Shown: positions 1 through 5,469, counted from the stretch's first letter. The stretch is DNA of 9,113 nucleotides from DATKMS01 sp041497995 (GCA_041497995.1 JBGQHM010000279.1:1-9113); one strand, 5' to 3'. Numbers and translations are program-made. Notes: generated by a model not told the origin, from the sequence alone.

Positions 1-95
1 CAGCGGCTCCGGCGTTGGGTGGTTGGGCGCTGGGCCTGTTGTTCGCTGGGCTGAGCGCCCTCGGGGTGTGGCGGTTGCGGCATCGCTCCGCCTGA
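1..95 (+). CDS. 3' end of an exported protein with a C-terminal membrane anchor (partial)
   Basis: Only the last 30 codons are present, read in the frame that ends at TGA 93-95. They encode a Gly/Leu/Ala-rich hydrophobic segment (about ALGGWALGLLFAGLSALGVW) followed by a basic tail, RLRHRSA. A single C-terminal transmembrane segment followed by a short Arg-rich tail is the layout of CTERM-type sorting or anchoring signals such as PEP-CTERM, IPTL-CTERM and MYXO-CTERM. The N-terminal domain is outside the window, so no function can be given. The next gene downstream ends in a similar way, which suggests two neighbouring surface or exported proteins. The reading frame is well supported by the stop and the composition; assignment to a specific CTERM family is inference. 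Confidence 0.6.
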   Translation, partial: AAPALGGWALGLLFAGLSALGVWRLRHRSA

Positions 96-188
96 ATCGT
101 CGCGTTGCAGCTCTCCGTGATGCTGCCGGCGCTGCTGTCCTTGAGCCCCGTCCTTGAATTGCACCGCCGTTCCTGTAGACCAATCACC

Positions 189-734
189 ATGACGCGCATC
201 GGGTTGGCCGTGCTAGTGGTGCTCCTGCTGGGTGCGGGGCGCGCTAGTGCCAACGGTTGCGGACTTTCCGGCGAGCCGTGTTGCTTTGGCTCAATGACCA
301 GCCCACCCATCTGCATCACCCCCGGCCTCGTCTGCGACCCCAACAACACTACAGGCTGCGGCGCCCTCGTTTGGCAGGGGGGAGGCCAAGGCGGTGCCGC
401 CGAACTGGTTTGTCCCGGTACATGTGTGCAACCCACAGCGACACCAACTAGTACGGGCACTCCCACGCCCACAGCAACCAACACGCCCACGCCGACCGGG
501 ACACCAACACCAACGAGCACGCCAACCGCGACGGCATCCCCGCACAGCCTTCCTGACGGCGATCCCTGTACCGCCAACACCCAGTGCGCGAGCGGGCTCT
601 GCAAGGCAGGCGTGTGCAGCAGCGTGAGCGCCGCACCGGCCGTATCCAACCGCAATGTGCTCTTTCTTGCGGTGGGGCTGCTGCTCGTGGGACTCTGGTC
701 CATGCGGCGTGTCGCGCGACAGCGTAACCTCTGA
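189..734 (+). CDS. Exported Cys-rich protein with Thr/Pro linker and C-terminal anchor
   Basis: A protein of 181 aa when started at ATG 189; a longer TTG start at 105 would place the signal peptide internally, so 189 is preferred. Residues 1-21 (MTRIGLAVLVVLLLGAGRASA) form a good Sec signal peptide with an ASA cleavage site. Residues 22-80 are Cys-rich (eight Cys, including a CC pair), as in disulfide-stabilised extracellular domains. Residues 82-118 are a low-complexity linker of TPT/TPTP repeats. Residues 124-144 hold a small Cys motif, DGDPCx5CxxxxCxxxxC, of the kind found repeatedly in secreted myxobacterial-type proteins. Residues 156-171 form a membrane segment followed by the basic tail MRRVARQRN. 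The protein is probably exported and anchored by its C-terminus. No catalytic motif is seen, so the function is unknown. Confidence 0.8.
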   Translation: MTRIGLAVLVVLLLGAGRASANGCGLSGEPCCFGSMTSPPICITPGLVCDPNNTTGCGALVWQGGGQGGAAELVCPGTCVQPTATPTSTGTPTPTATNTPTPTGTPTPTSTPTATASPHSLPDGDPCTANTQCASGLCKAGVCSSVSAAPAVSNRNVLFLAVGLLLVGLWSMRRVARQRNL

Positions 735-737
735 AAC

Positions 738-753
738 GTCGCGGCGCCGCGAC
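738..753. terminator. Perfect 16-bp palindrome just after the exported-protein gene
   Basis: GTCGCGGCGCCGCGAC is self-complementary and begins four bases after the TGA at 732-734. Transcribed, it would fold into a very GC-rich hairpin, but the following bases (ACTCTTCC) are not a clear U-tract. It could be a weak intrinsic terminator or a 3'-end stabilising hairpin; it could also be a binding site. Confidence 0.35.
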
Positions 754-834
754 ACTCTTCCATGGAGCCGATAGCGGCAACCACTACCTGCATAGACGCG
801 ACCCAGGGGGCGTGGGATATGTGGCCGCGTTTCC

Positions 835-1218
835 ATGGACGCGGGCCGCATTCTGATCGTCGACGATAGCGAGTTGGTACGCGCAGTCCTTAGGAAGGTG
901 TTGGAGGCCGCGGGGTATCGGGCAGACGAGGCTGTCAACGGTCACGAGGCGCTCACTGCACTGCGCCATAATCCATTGCCCGACGTGATCCTGCTCGATA
1001 TCGAGATGCCCAACATGAATGGCGTCGCTTTCAGGCTGCACCAGTTGCGTCAGCCGCGCATGGCGGGCGTCCCGGTGATTGTCCATTCCCTCTTCCCTGA
1101 CTCGTACATGCTGGGCAGCATCATGCAGGCGAGCGCCTACCTGACGAAGCCTGCCAATCGCGCCGCGCTCCTGGCAACCGTGCAGCAGGTCATTAGCGCC
1201 ACTCAGACCAGTCACTGA
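835..1218 (+). CDS. Stand-alone response regulator receiver protein (CheY-like)
   Basis: A protein of 127 aa consisting of one receiver (REC) domain and no output domain. Hallmarks are visible in order: the acidic pocket DD at residues 10-11 (ILIVDDSELVR), the phospho-acceptor Asp55 in VILLDIEMPNMNG, the switch Ser85 in VIVHSLF (Ser instead of the common Thr), and the invariant Lys105 in AYLTKP, with aromatic Tyr102 before it. It should be phosphorylated by a histidine kinase and act through protein-protein contact, as CheY/Spo0F-type proteins do. No kinase lies nearby, so the partner is unknown. The gene is convergent with the minus-strand block: only two bases separate its TGA from the stop of the nuclease gene. 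It is probably a host gene at the edge of the mobile region. Confidence 0.92.
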   Translation: MDAGRILIVDDSELVRAVLRKVLEAAGYRADEAVNGHEALTALRHNPLPDVILLDIEMPNMNGVAFRLHQLRQPRMAGVPVIVHSLFPDSYMLGSIMQASAYLTKPANRAALLATVQQVISATQTSH

Positions 1219-1220
1219 AA

Positions 1221-1499
1221 CTAGACATTGCGCACATCTGGCGCCCGCTGCCGGTCTCGCCACCGATGCACGAGCTTGCGCGCGTTCGGAGGCGCCGCGA
1301 AGTCGCGCAGCGTTTCCATCTCCGCTGAGCCCGGCCAATCCCGAGTCTTACATTGCACGAGCACGAAGTCGGTTGCCGACACACCGATCAGATCCCACAC
1401 GCCGAGACTCGCCGCCGCACGGCACACCGCGTAGCCGGCGGCCTCGAGCAGCGCCTTGCTGCGGTGCTCGTTGCGGGTACCCTTGCGCTTCGCGTTCAT
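1221..1499 (-). CDS. Hjc-type Holliday junction resolvase / PD-(D/E)XK nuclease
   Basis: A protein of 92 aa from ATG 1499, five bases after the stop of the preceding gene; a longer start at 1547 would overlap that gene and adds no recognisable sequence. The motif order fits archaeal and phage Hjc-like PD-(D/E)XK enzymes: basic N-terminus KRKGTRNEHRSK with Glu11, LLEAAGY, the Ser-Leu-Gly turn, catalytic Asp36 in SLGVWDLIGV, then the beta-strand FVLVQCKTR with Gln49-x-Lys51 in place of the usual E-x-K. Family members cut four-way junctions or branched DNA to resolve replication and recombination intermediates before packaging. It is the last gene of the minus-strand block. The Q-x-K variant is seen in some active family members, so activity is likely but unproven. 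A VRR-NUC-like nuclease is an alternative. Confidence 0.72.
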   Translation of the reverse strand: MNAKRKGTRNEHRSKALLEAAGYAVCRAAASLGVWDLIGVSATDFVLVQCKTRDWPGSAEMETLRDFAAPPNARKLVHRWRDRQRAPDVRNV

Positions 1500-1504
1500 C
1501 AGAC

Positions 1505-1786
1505 TCACAGCACCACAATCTGCGGCCCCGTCGCTGCGAGCTTCCACGACACGATCCGGCGCAGCGCCCCGTTAAGTTGTTCCGGGCCGTCCCTGAGCAG
1601 CACATTCCATCCGACGTCCAGCGGCATGCCCCGGTGCCAGTCGGCTTGGTACGCTCGCGCCCGCGGCGCCACGGCGTGCGTGCGCGCCAGTAAGTCGGCG
1701 AGGAGCTCACCGGCAGGACACCCATTCGGTGCGCCCGTCTCGAGGTCGCGCGTGACTGCCAGGTCAGCCGCAGAGAACACGGGCAT
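1505..1786 (-). CDS. Small protein of unknown function in the phage-like block
   Basis: A 93-aa protein from ATG 1786 (MPVFSAADLAVTRDLE); an in-frame ATG at 1801 would add MGRRQ. It overlaps the end of the preceding hub-like gene by 23 bases and ends five bases before the resolvase start, so the three genes are likely co-translated. I do not recognise a family. The protein is soluble, has no signal peptide or membrane segment, and has a moderately acidic N-terminal half with Arg-rich stretches around ARAYQADWHRG and LRRIVSWK. Position after a tail-like gene suggests a small structural or assembly protein, but that rests on context only. The opposite strand is also open here over long stretches because of the GC content. 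Confidence 0.6.
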   Translation of the reverse strand: MPVFSAADLAVTRDLETGAPNGCPAGELLADLLARTHAVAPRARAYQADWHRGMPLDVGWNVLLRDGPEQLNGALRRIVSWKLAATGPQIVVL

Positions 1787-2381
1787 CTGACGCCGGCCCA
1801 TAGAAGCGTTCGCTCTCTGCCAGCAGACTCTTGATCTCCACCGAGCCATGATCCATGTCGCGTACGACGGTGAAGAGCGGCTTCGCTACCGTGGCCGTAG
1901 AGCCCTGATGATCCCGCCCGCATTGCAGCACGAAGCGGTTGAACACGGTGCCTTGTCCCTGCGGCTGTTGCGCCAGCGGAAAGAGCAGCCCGGTGCCGAT
2001 GCCCAGCTCTGCGAGTGGCGTCTCCGACACCAAGTCGAACAGATGGAACTTCCCGTGCCGGAACGTCGAGGCGAAGCGGGTCTGCGCGATGAGGTTGCGC
2101 AGCGTCGCCAGCACGTTGCCCGAGGCATTCAGGAGCACGGACAGATCGAATGGCTTGACGTTGCGCAGCATCATCGCTGCTTCCGGCGTGATCGGGTAGC
2201 CGGCAAACTGGAGCAGGTAGGTCAGTGCGTCCTGTTCCATCACGCCCGCGCCGCCACTGACGGAGATCTCCACCGAGGCGTCGACGCCATGGTCCAGCAC
2301 CACTTCGGTGAAGGTGCGCCACGGTGTCTTGGACTGCCGGATACTCGCCCCGCTCGTGTAAGGGATACCATCGTGCTGCAC
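1764..2381 (-). CDS. C-terminal part of a frameshifted phage tail-hub-like protein
   Basis: This reading frame continues the protein that begins at 3067 after a one-base shift. It is open from about 2438, just below two in-frame TGA codons, to TGA 1764-1766; the GTG at 2381 has no clear ribosome site, so it is unlikely to be an independent gene. The segment reads EVQHDGIPYTSG, then a mixed alpha/beta region with LTYLLQFAGYPITPEAA, FDLSVLLNASGNVLATLRNLI and STFRHGKFHLFDLV. A 'Leu-Leu ... Gly-Tyr ... vnasgnvl ... gkf.l' pattern resembles the hub domains of siphophage and GTA baseplate/tail-tip proteins, which close the tail tube and hold the receptor-binding apparatus. That assignment is by general pattern and is tentative. 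The downstream small gene overlaps its end. Confidence 0.6.
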   Translation of the reverse strand: MQHDGIPYTSGASIRQSKTPWRTFTEVVLDHGVDASVEISVSGGAGVMEQDALTYLLQFAGYPITPEAAMMLRNVKPFDLSVLLNASGNVLATLRNLIAQTRFASTFRHGKFHLFDLVSETPLAELGIGTGLLFPLAQQPQGQGTVFNRFVLQCGRDHQGSTATVAKPLFTVVRDMDHGSVEIKSLLAESERFYGPASDARVLCG

Positions 2382-3067
2382 CTCCGCCGGCCCGCCGTGT
2401 AGGCCGGCGATGCGATGAAAAACCGCGTGGACAGCCCGTCATCATCCTCGTTGATCGGGAAGCCAATCACCTTATCGGGTGCAACACCCATCACCGTTGT
2501 GAGCACAGCGCTGTCAATCACCCGCCTCGGCGCATCGGGAAACTCGGCGGACGTAGCCACCTCTGGCGGATAGGCCACTTCGCGCTCCGGATCGCCGTCC
2601 GTGATCGTCAGCCGCACACCACCCGTGCGTCGGTCGATCTGCGGCGGGTTCTGCACTCTTCCAGCGATGAGCGGGATGCACTGGTCGAACGTCATCCCGT
2701 CGCTGATGAGATCGATGCGTGCCGTCGCGCTGAGGCCACCGCCGCGGTCAAGCAGCATGGCCGCAAGCCCAGAGTCGGCGGCAATGCTCACTTGAGTATC
2801 GGGAATCGTGGCGCGCCGGTCTTGAATAGCGAGCTGGTACTCGATCACCGGCCAGTTGAGCAGCGTTGCCCAGAACGGCCACTTGAGCCCGTCACTATCC
2901 GCCACGGTGACGTCGGGATGCGACGCGCAACGGATAGAGCCGGGCTGCAACGCCAGATGTTGGTCCGTTGTGGGGTCGGCGCCGTAGGGGTTGACGGTGA
3001 CGATCAGGATCTTGCGCGCCATGGGGCTTGAGAGCACGGGCTTCCAGCCCGGGGGCAGCATGGGCAT
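2240..3067 (-). CDS. N-terminal part of a frameshifted phage tail-hub-like protein
   Basis: Starts at ATG 3067 behind GAGGTG (ribosome site, 6 nt spacing) and overlaps a preceding TAA as TAATG; Met16 at 3022 is a weaker alternative. Residues up to about 220 look like real protein; the last 50 or so residues (ending PRWRSPSVAARA) look like out-of-frame readthrough beyond the frameshift near 2381-2438. Visible features are a beta-rich N-terminus, VIEYQLAIQDRRATIPDTQVSI, ARIDLISDGMTFDQCIPLIAGRVQNPPQIDRRTGGVRLTITDGDPER, and a Pro-rich PPEV/FPDAP stretch. The 'G-x-V ... D ... l-T-i-x-D ... P' progression resembles tail-tip or baseplate hub proteins of long-tailed phages. With the frame repaired, the product would be about 430-450 aa. 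Family assignment is tentative. Confidence 0.6.
   Translation of the reverse strand: MPMLPPGWKPVLSSPMARKILIVTVNPYGADPTTDQHLALQPGSIRCASHPDVTVADSDGLKWPFWATLLNWPVIEYQLAIQDRRATIPDTQVSIAADSGLAAMLLDRGGGLSATARIDLISDGMTFDQCIPLIAGRVQNPPQIDRRTGGVRLTITDGDPEREVAYPPEVATSAEFPDAPRRVIDSAVLTTVMGVAPDKVIGFPINEDDDGLSTRFFIASPAYTAGRRRCSTMVSLTRAGRVSGSPRHRGAPSPKWCWTMASTPRWRSPSVAARA
2381..2438 (-). other. Apparent -1 frameshift within the hub-like gene
   Basis: The coding frame changes from the one that starts at 3067 to the one ending at 1764; the sequence behaves as if one base were missing. The new frame is closed by two TGA codons at 2439-2444, so the shift must lie below them. Candidate sites are the T5 run on the minus strand (plus positions 2418-2422) and the GGG run (plus 2391-2393). 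No canonical X-XXY-YYZ heptamer is in frame. A sequencing or assembly indel, a real inactivating mutation, or an unusual programmed frameshift all remain possible. Confidence 0.6.
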
Positions 3068-3083
3068 TAAGGCACCTCGATCA

Positions 3084-3194
3084 TCAGGGGAGCGGGAACC
3101 ACAGCCGTGTGCGGGGAGGGCCCACGGCTGCGGCGCGACGGACGCACGGAGGCTGCAAGCTCCGCTCCCGCTCCAAGCCCAAACACACGCGCAT
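3084..3194 (-). CDS. Possible 36-aa protein coupled by TGATG to the preceding gene
   Basis: ATG 3194 overlaps the TGA of the 112-aa gene as TGATG. The frame encodes 36 aa (MRVCLGLERERSLQPPCVRR...), basic, with no recognised motif. Its own TGA forms a second TGATG with a five-codon frame (MIEVP) whose TAA overlaps the hub gene's ATG as TAATG. The stop/start chain argues for translation, but there is no good ribosome site and the region is GC-rich, so chance is quite possible. A hairpin lies inside it. Confidence 0.28.
   Translation of the reverse strand: MRVCLGLERERSLQPPCVRRAAAVGPPRTRLWFPLP
3102..3130. repeat. 8-bp inverted repeat upstream of the hub-like gene
   Basis: CAGCCGTG (3102-3109) pairs with CACGGCTG (3123-3130) around a 13-base GC-rich loop. 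On the minus-strand transcript this hairpin would sit 35 bases before the hub-like start codon. There is no U-tract, so it may be an mRNA structure affecting translation or an attenuator rather than a terminator. Confidence 0.35.
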
Positions 3195-3532
3195 CACCGG
3201 CCGCGCGTCGAGATGCCAGCCGCTGCAAGGTCGAGCTGCACCTTCCGCAAGTCGTCCAGCGCCTGCAGATGACGGCGCCGCGCCAATTCCTGCAACTGGC
3301 GCTCGGCCCACTGTCGGCGCGCGCTCCGTGCGCCGGGTCGCGCTGTGCTGCGGGTGATTGTGGCGCACTGACGGCCGTTCATGGTGTGCCGCACGACGCG
3401 GGCTTGCTCGCCCATGTCGCGCCGCACGCGGGCTACTGCGGACTCGAACGAGAGCCGCTGCTCGCGCTGCGTTGGAATTGCCGTCTCATAGGGTGCCGCG
3501 GCCGTTGTCTCGAATCCTGGTGTCTGTCTCAT
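3194..3532 (-). CDS. Small basic helical protein, unknown function
   Basis: A 112-aa protein from ATG 3532, which overlaps the TGA of the coiled-coil gene as ATGA and follows a good ribosome site (AAGGAAGAAGG). The N-terminal 25 residues are polar and probably disordered. The remainder is rich in Arg, Gln, Ala and Leu with heptad-like spacing (QRLSFESAVARVRRDM; RRQWAERQLQELARRRHLQALDDLRKVQLDL), which predicts long helices, probably a coiled coil. No catalytic motif is seen. Tight coupling to the coiled-coil gene suggests that the two products work together, possibly in a complex or on DNA or RNA given the net positive charge. No family recognised. Confidence 0.65.
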   Translation of the reverse strand: MRQTPGFETTAAAPYETAIPTQREQRLSFESAVARVRRDMGEQARVVRHTMNGRQCATITRSTARPGARSARRQWAERQLQELARRRHLQALDDLRKVQLDLAAAGISTRGR

Positions 3533-4203
3533 GCGACCTTCTTCCTTTCTGCAAGTTGTCGGCGCTCGAAGCAGACAGGGGCGGCCTCGGCAGCCTGCTT
3601 CCACGCGGCTCGCTCTGGCAGGACCAGGTCGAACGTGGTGAGCGGCACACCGAGAATCGTCTCTGCCCGCTTGAGGTCGCCCTCGATCCTTTCAAGATTC
3701 TGCAAGGCATTGCGGACCTGAGGCTGCGCGGCCTGCAACCGATCTTGCACAAGGCCCTCTACTTCCTGCTGGGCGCGCGCAAACAACGCTCGACAGACGC
3801 GTTGCGCCCCTTCTTTTGCGACCGCTTCCATCGCCGGCGTGGCAGTGGCCAGAAACCCTTGCACGCGGGTACGTTGTTGGTTGAGCCTCGCACGCTGGGC
3901 CTCTAGATCCCGTACGCGGCGAGCGAGGTCCGCAGCGGCGCCGCTCCCGCCCAGCGGCGCCGGTGCGGCACTCAGCGTCGCGAGCTGCGCGTCAATCTCG
4001 TCGACTTCGCGCCGCATCGCGTCCTCGGCCGTTTCGAGCACCGTCCGGGCGCGAACATAGTGGGTTGGCGCGTTCGCGGCCCATCCCACCGATAGGTTTC
4101 CCCACGTAAGTGTGTCCATCGCGATGCCCTTTGCGAAACTCCCGAGCTTTTGCATCCGGGTCAGCTCGCGGTTGAATGCATCGATCTCTTGCTGTGTGAT
4201 CAT
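3529..4203 (-). CDS. Coiled-coil protein downstream of the terminase small subunit, unknown function
   Basis: A 224-aa protein from ATG 4203 (MITQQEIDAFNRELTRMQKLG). An in-frame ATG at 4221 would add MEEEEE, but those codons are simply the purine-rich ribosome site GGAGGAAGAGGAG read as protein, so 4203 is chosen. Residues 15-50 hold a hydrophobic, Trp-containing stretch (IAMDTLTWGNLSVGWAANAP). Residues about 55-120 and 130-190 are heptad-rich (TAEDAMRREVDEIDAQLATL; LARRVRDLEAQRARLNQQRTRVQGFL), separated by an Ala/Gly/Pro hinge. This predicts two long helices or a coiled coil, as in scaffolding, tape-measure-like or size-redirecting factors, but no family is recognised. It begins 33 bases after the terminase gene ends and its stop overlaps the next gene. 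Confidence 0.75.
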   Translation of the reverse strand: MITQQEIDAFNRELTRMQKLGSFAKGIAMDTLTWGNLSVGWAANAPTHYVRARTVLETAEDAMRREVDEIDAQLATLSAAPAPLGGSGAAADLARRVRDLEAQRARLNQQRTRVQGFLATATPAMEAVAKEGAQRVCRALFARAQQEVEGLVQDRLQAAQPQVRNALQNLERIEGDLKRAETILGVPLTTFDLVLPERAAWKQAAEAAPVCFERRQLAERKKVA

Positions 4204-4236
4204 CTCCTCTTCCTCCTCCATCGTTTATGGACCGAC

Positions 4237-4827
4237 TCAGTGCACCGTCGTGTCCGCCGCCGGCACGTTCGGCAACTGCTCCGGTGACACGCCCAGCATG
4301 CGCGCCAACTCCTGTGCCGCCTCGGTTGCAGTGAGTTCCACCTTGGTCGGCTTGTAGAAACCGAAGATGCGATTCAGTTGGTCGATCGCTGCGAGTTTGT
4401 CCCACAGCTTGCATTCGATCACTTCGACAAACTGGCCTTCCGCACCCATGATGCGGCGGACCTTGATCGATGCGATAGCTCTACGCGCCTCCGCTGGAAT
4501 GTTGTTGAGCGATCGGATCACAAGCCGACCACTTTCCAATGCTTCGAACAGATTGCCGATGTCCGATTCGACGATGGACTCAAGTTGACGAACCACACGC
4601 TCCTGCGTCCACTCAGTTCGCTTCAACAAGCGCTCCCGCCCTACGGCTATCGCTGCCTGGACCTTGACGTTTATCAACAGGCGACTGCCACATGATTCCG
4701 CCGTCTTGGCACTGTATCCCGCCCGGATTGCCGCCTGTGTGGCGTTGAGGTCGACAAGATACTCCTCAACAAACCGTTGTTGCATCGGCGCCAGTCGTTT
4801 CTGGACGTTGTCGTGCTCACTCGCCAT
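4237..4827 (-). CDS. terS: Phage terminase small subunit (Terminase_2 family)
   Basis: A 196-aa protein from ATG 4827 behind AAGGGAG; the start overlaps a preceding TGA as TGATG. Residues 10-62 carry the family signature: KRLAPMQQRFVEEYLVDLNA, TQAAIRAGYSAKTAESCGSR and LLINVKVQAAI. This is the N-terminal HTH of Terminase_2 small subunits that binds the packaging site on viral DNA. Residues 70-110 form a helical oligomerisation region and 150-165 (LWDKLAAIDQLNRIFGFYKP) the conserved C-terminal part. Small subunits form rings that select DNA for cutting and packaging by the large subunit. No large subunit lies anywhere in this window. A lone terS next to replication genes is a hallmark of phage satellites, which use it to redirect a helper's packaging motor; a prophage remnant is the alternative. 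Confidence 0.92.
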   Translation of the reverse strand: MASEHDNVQKRLAPMQQRFVEEYLVDLNATQAAIRAGYSAKTAESCGSRLLINVKVQAAIAVGRERLLKRTEWTQERVVRQLESIVESDIGNLFEALESGRLVIRSLNNIPAEARRAIASIKVRRIMGAEGQFVEVIECKLWDKLAAIDQLNRIFGFYKPTKVELTATEAAQELARMLGVSPEQLPNVPAADTTVH

Positions 4828-4852
4828 CAGGGTCTCCCTTCACACACGCACA

Positions 4853-4930
4853 TCACGCTGCTTTCGGCGCAACGAACAAACCACCGGCCGAACAGCCCCC
4901 CGGGTCAATCATCGCCTCGAGCCCCGTCAC
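4853..4930 (-). CDS. Possible 25-aa small protein between the zinc-ribbon gene and terS
   Basis: GTG 4930 overlaps the TGA of the zinc-ribbon gene as GTGA and has a strong GGAGG ribosome site five bases upstream. The frame encodes 25 aa (MTGLEAMIDPGGCSAGGLFV...) and ends at TGA 4853-4855. That stop forms TGATG with an eight-codon frame (MCVCEGRP) ending in TGATG at the terS start. The good ribosome site and chained overlaps support translation; the peptide itself is unrecognised. It may mainly carry ribosomes to terS. Confidence 0.42.
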   Translation of the reverse strand: MTGLEAMIDPGGCSAGGLFVAPKAA

Positions 4931-5244
4931 GCTGTCCTCCGGTAGCCGCTGCGGAGCGTCTCGAGGATCGCGAAGACCTCAAGCCATTCGCCCAACGACG
5001 GTCGCTCTGCCTGCACACGTGGCCAGATGTCGCCCTGAGCAAATTCCACGAGGCGCTGCAGCGCCGGCGCAAACTCGGTGCCGCAGTCTGCGCATAACGG
5101 TCGCTCTGTCGGCGTCACAACGAGCACCGGGCCTGCCGGCGTCTCGATCTCAACCCCGCAGGCGCCGCACTCGGCAATCTGGCGGGCTGTCTGGTGTCGG
5201 ATCGCGGCGCCGATTGTGTGCGCGGTGGGGATGCTGGCGCTCAT
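4927..5244 (-). CDS. Small zinc-ribbon protein
   Basis: A 105-aa protein from ATG 5244, which overlaps the stop of the C2H2 gene as ATGA and follows GGAGG. Four Cys in two pairs, C26-x2-C29 (ECGACG) and C51-x2-C54 (LCADCG), are 21 residues apart and separated by predicted beta-strands (VEIETPAGPVLVVTPTER), the layout of a single zinc ribbon. The C-terminal 45 residues are helical (FAPALQRLVEFAQGDIWPRVQ...LGEWLEVFAILETL). Small zinc ribbons in phage and satellite early regions often bind DNA or a polymerase or terminase partner, but no specific family is recognised. It sits between another zinc protein and terS, which suggests a regulatory or packaging-related role by context only. Confidence 0.72.
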   Translation of the reverse strand: MSASIPTAHTIGAAIRHQTARQIAECGACGVEIETPAGPVLVVTPTERPLCADCGTEFAPALQRLVEFAQGDIWPRVQAERPSLGEWLEVFAILETLRSGYRRTA

Positions 5245-5465
5245 GCTGCCTCCGGAGGCGACGTTGGGGCCGCAGGTGATGCCGTGGCCTGTCCGGTGGC
5301 GCGATCGGCGCTCTTGGCTCCCGTTCGCGCCTTCCGCTGCTTAGGGCGTCGCGGCTCGTGTGCCTTCTCGGCGTGGCGCAGTAGGTCGACCATCTCGACG
5401 AACGTCTCAGGACACTGTCGGCAGTGCAATTTGAAGTCGGGGGCGCTCATCGGATCGGTAGTCAT
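5241..5465 (-). CDS. C2H2-type zinc-finger protein
   Basis: A 74-aa protein from ATG 5465, preceded by AGGGA at about 7 nt; an ATG at 5486 (81 aa, overlapping the previous gene) and one at 5450 are alternatives. Residues 15-36 match the classical C2H2 pattern exactly: C15-x2-C18-x3-F-x5-L-x2-H31-x4-H36 (LHCRQCPETFVEMVDLLRHAEKAH). The remaining residues are a basic, disordered tail (EPRRPKQRKARTGAKS) followed by Ala/Pro/Thr. A single finger plus a basic extension is sufficient for DNA binding in some proteins; a protein-interaction role is also possible. Its stop overlaps the next gene as ATGA. C2H2 fingers are uncommon in bacteria outside the Ros/MucR group but occur in mobile elements and viruses. 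Confidence 0.75.
   Translation of the reverse strand: MTTDPMSAPDFKLHCRQCPETFVEMVDLLRHAEKAHEPRRPKQRKARTGAKSADRATGQATASPAAPTSPPEAA
5248..5259. promoter_or_regulatory. 12-bp palindrome containing the ribosome site of the zinc-ribbon gene
   Basis: GCCTCCGGAGGC is self-complementary and includes the GGAGG used by the gene starting at 5244. Its 10-bp core CCTCCGGAGG recurs at 5848-5857. A hairpin here could hide the ribosome site, or the palindrome could be an operator; both ideas are inference. Confidence 0.3.
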
Positions 5466-5469
5466 ACGG

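Noticed and set aside
1848..2402. Long plus-strand open frames opposite the hub-like gene
   Set aside because: Composition is Arg/Gln/His-rich as expected from antisense of GC-rich coding sequence, and the minus-strand frames show better protein patterns and gene overlaps.
2418..2422. Programmed -1 slippery site in the hub-like gene
   Set aside because: The T5 run does not form an in-frame X-XXY-YYZ heptamer and hub proteins are not known for programmed frameshifting; an indel is simpler.
1348..2466. 372-codon minus-strand frame overlapping the hub-like, small unknown and resolvase genes
   Set aside because: Arg/Gly/Ser-rich translation with no recognisable pattern, in a frame shadowed by three better-supported genes.
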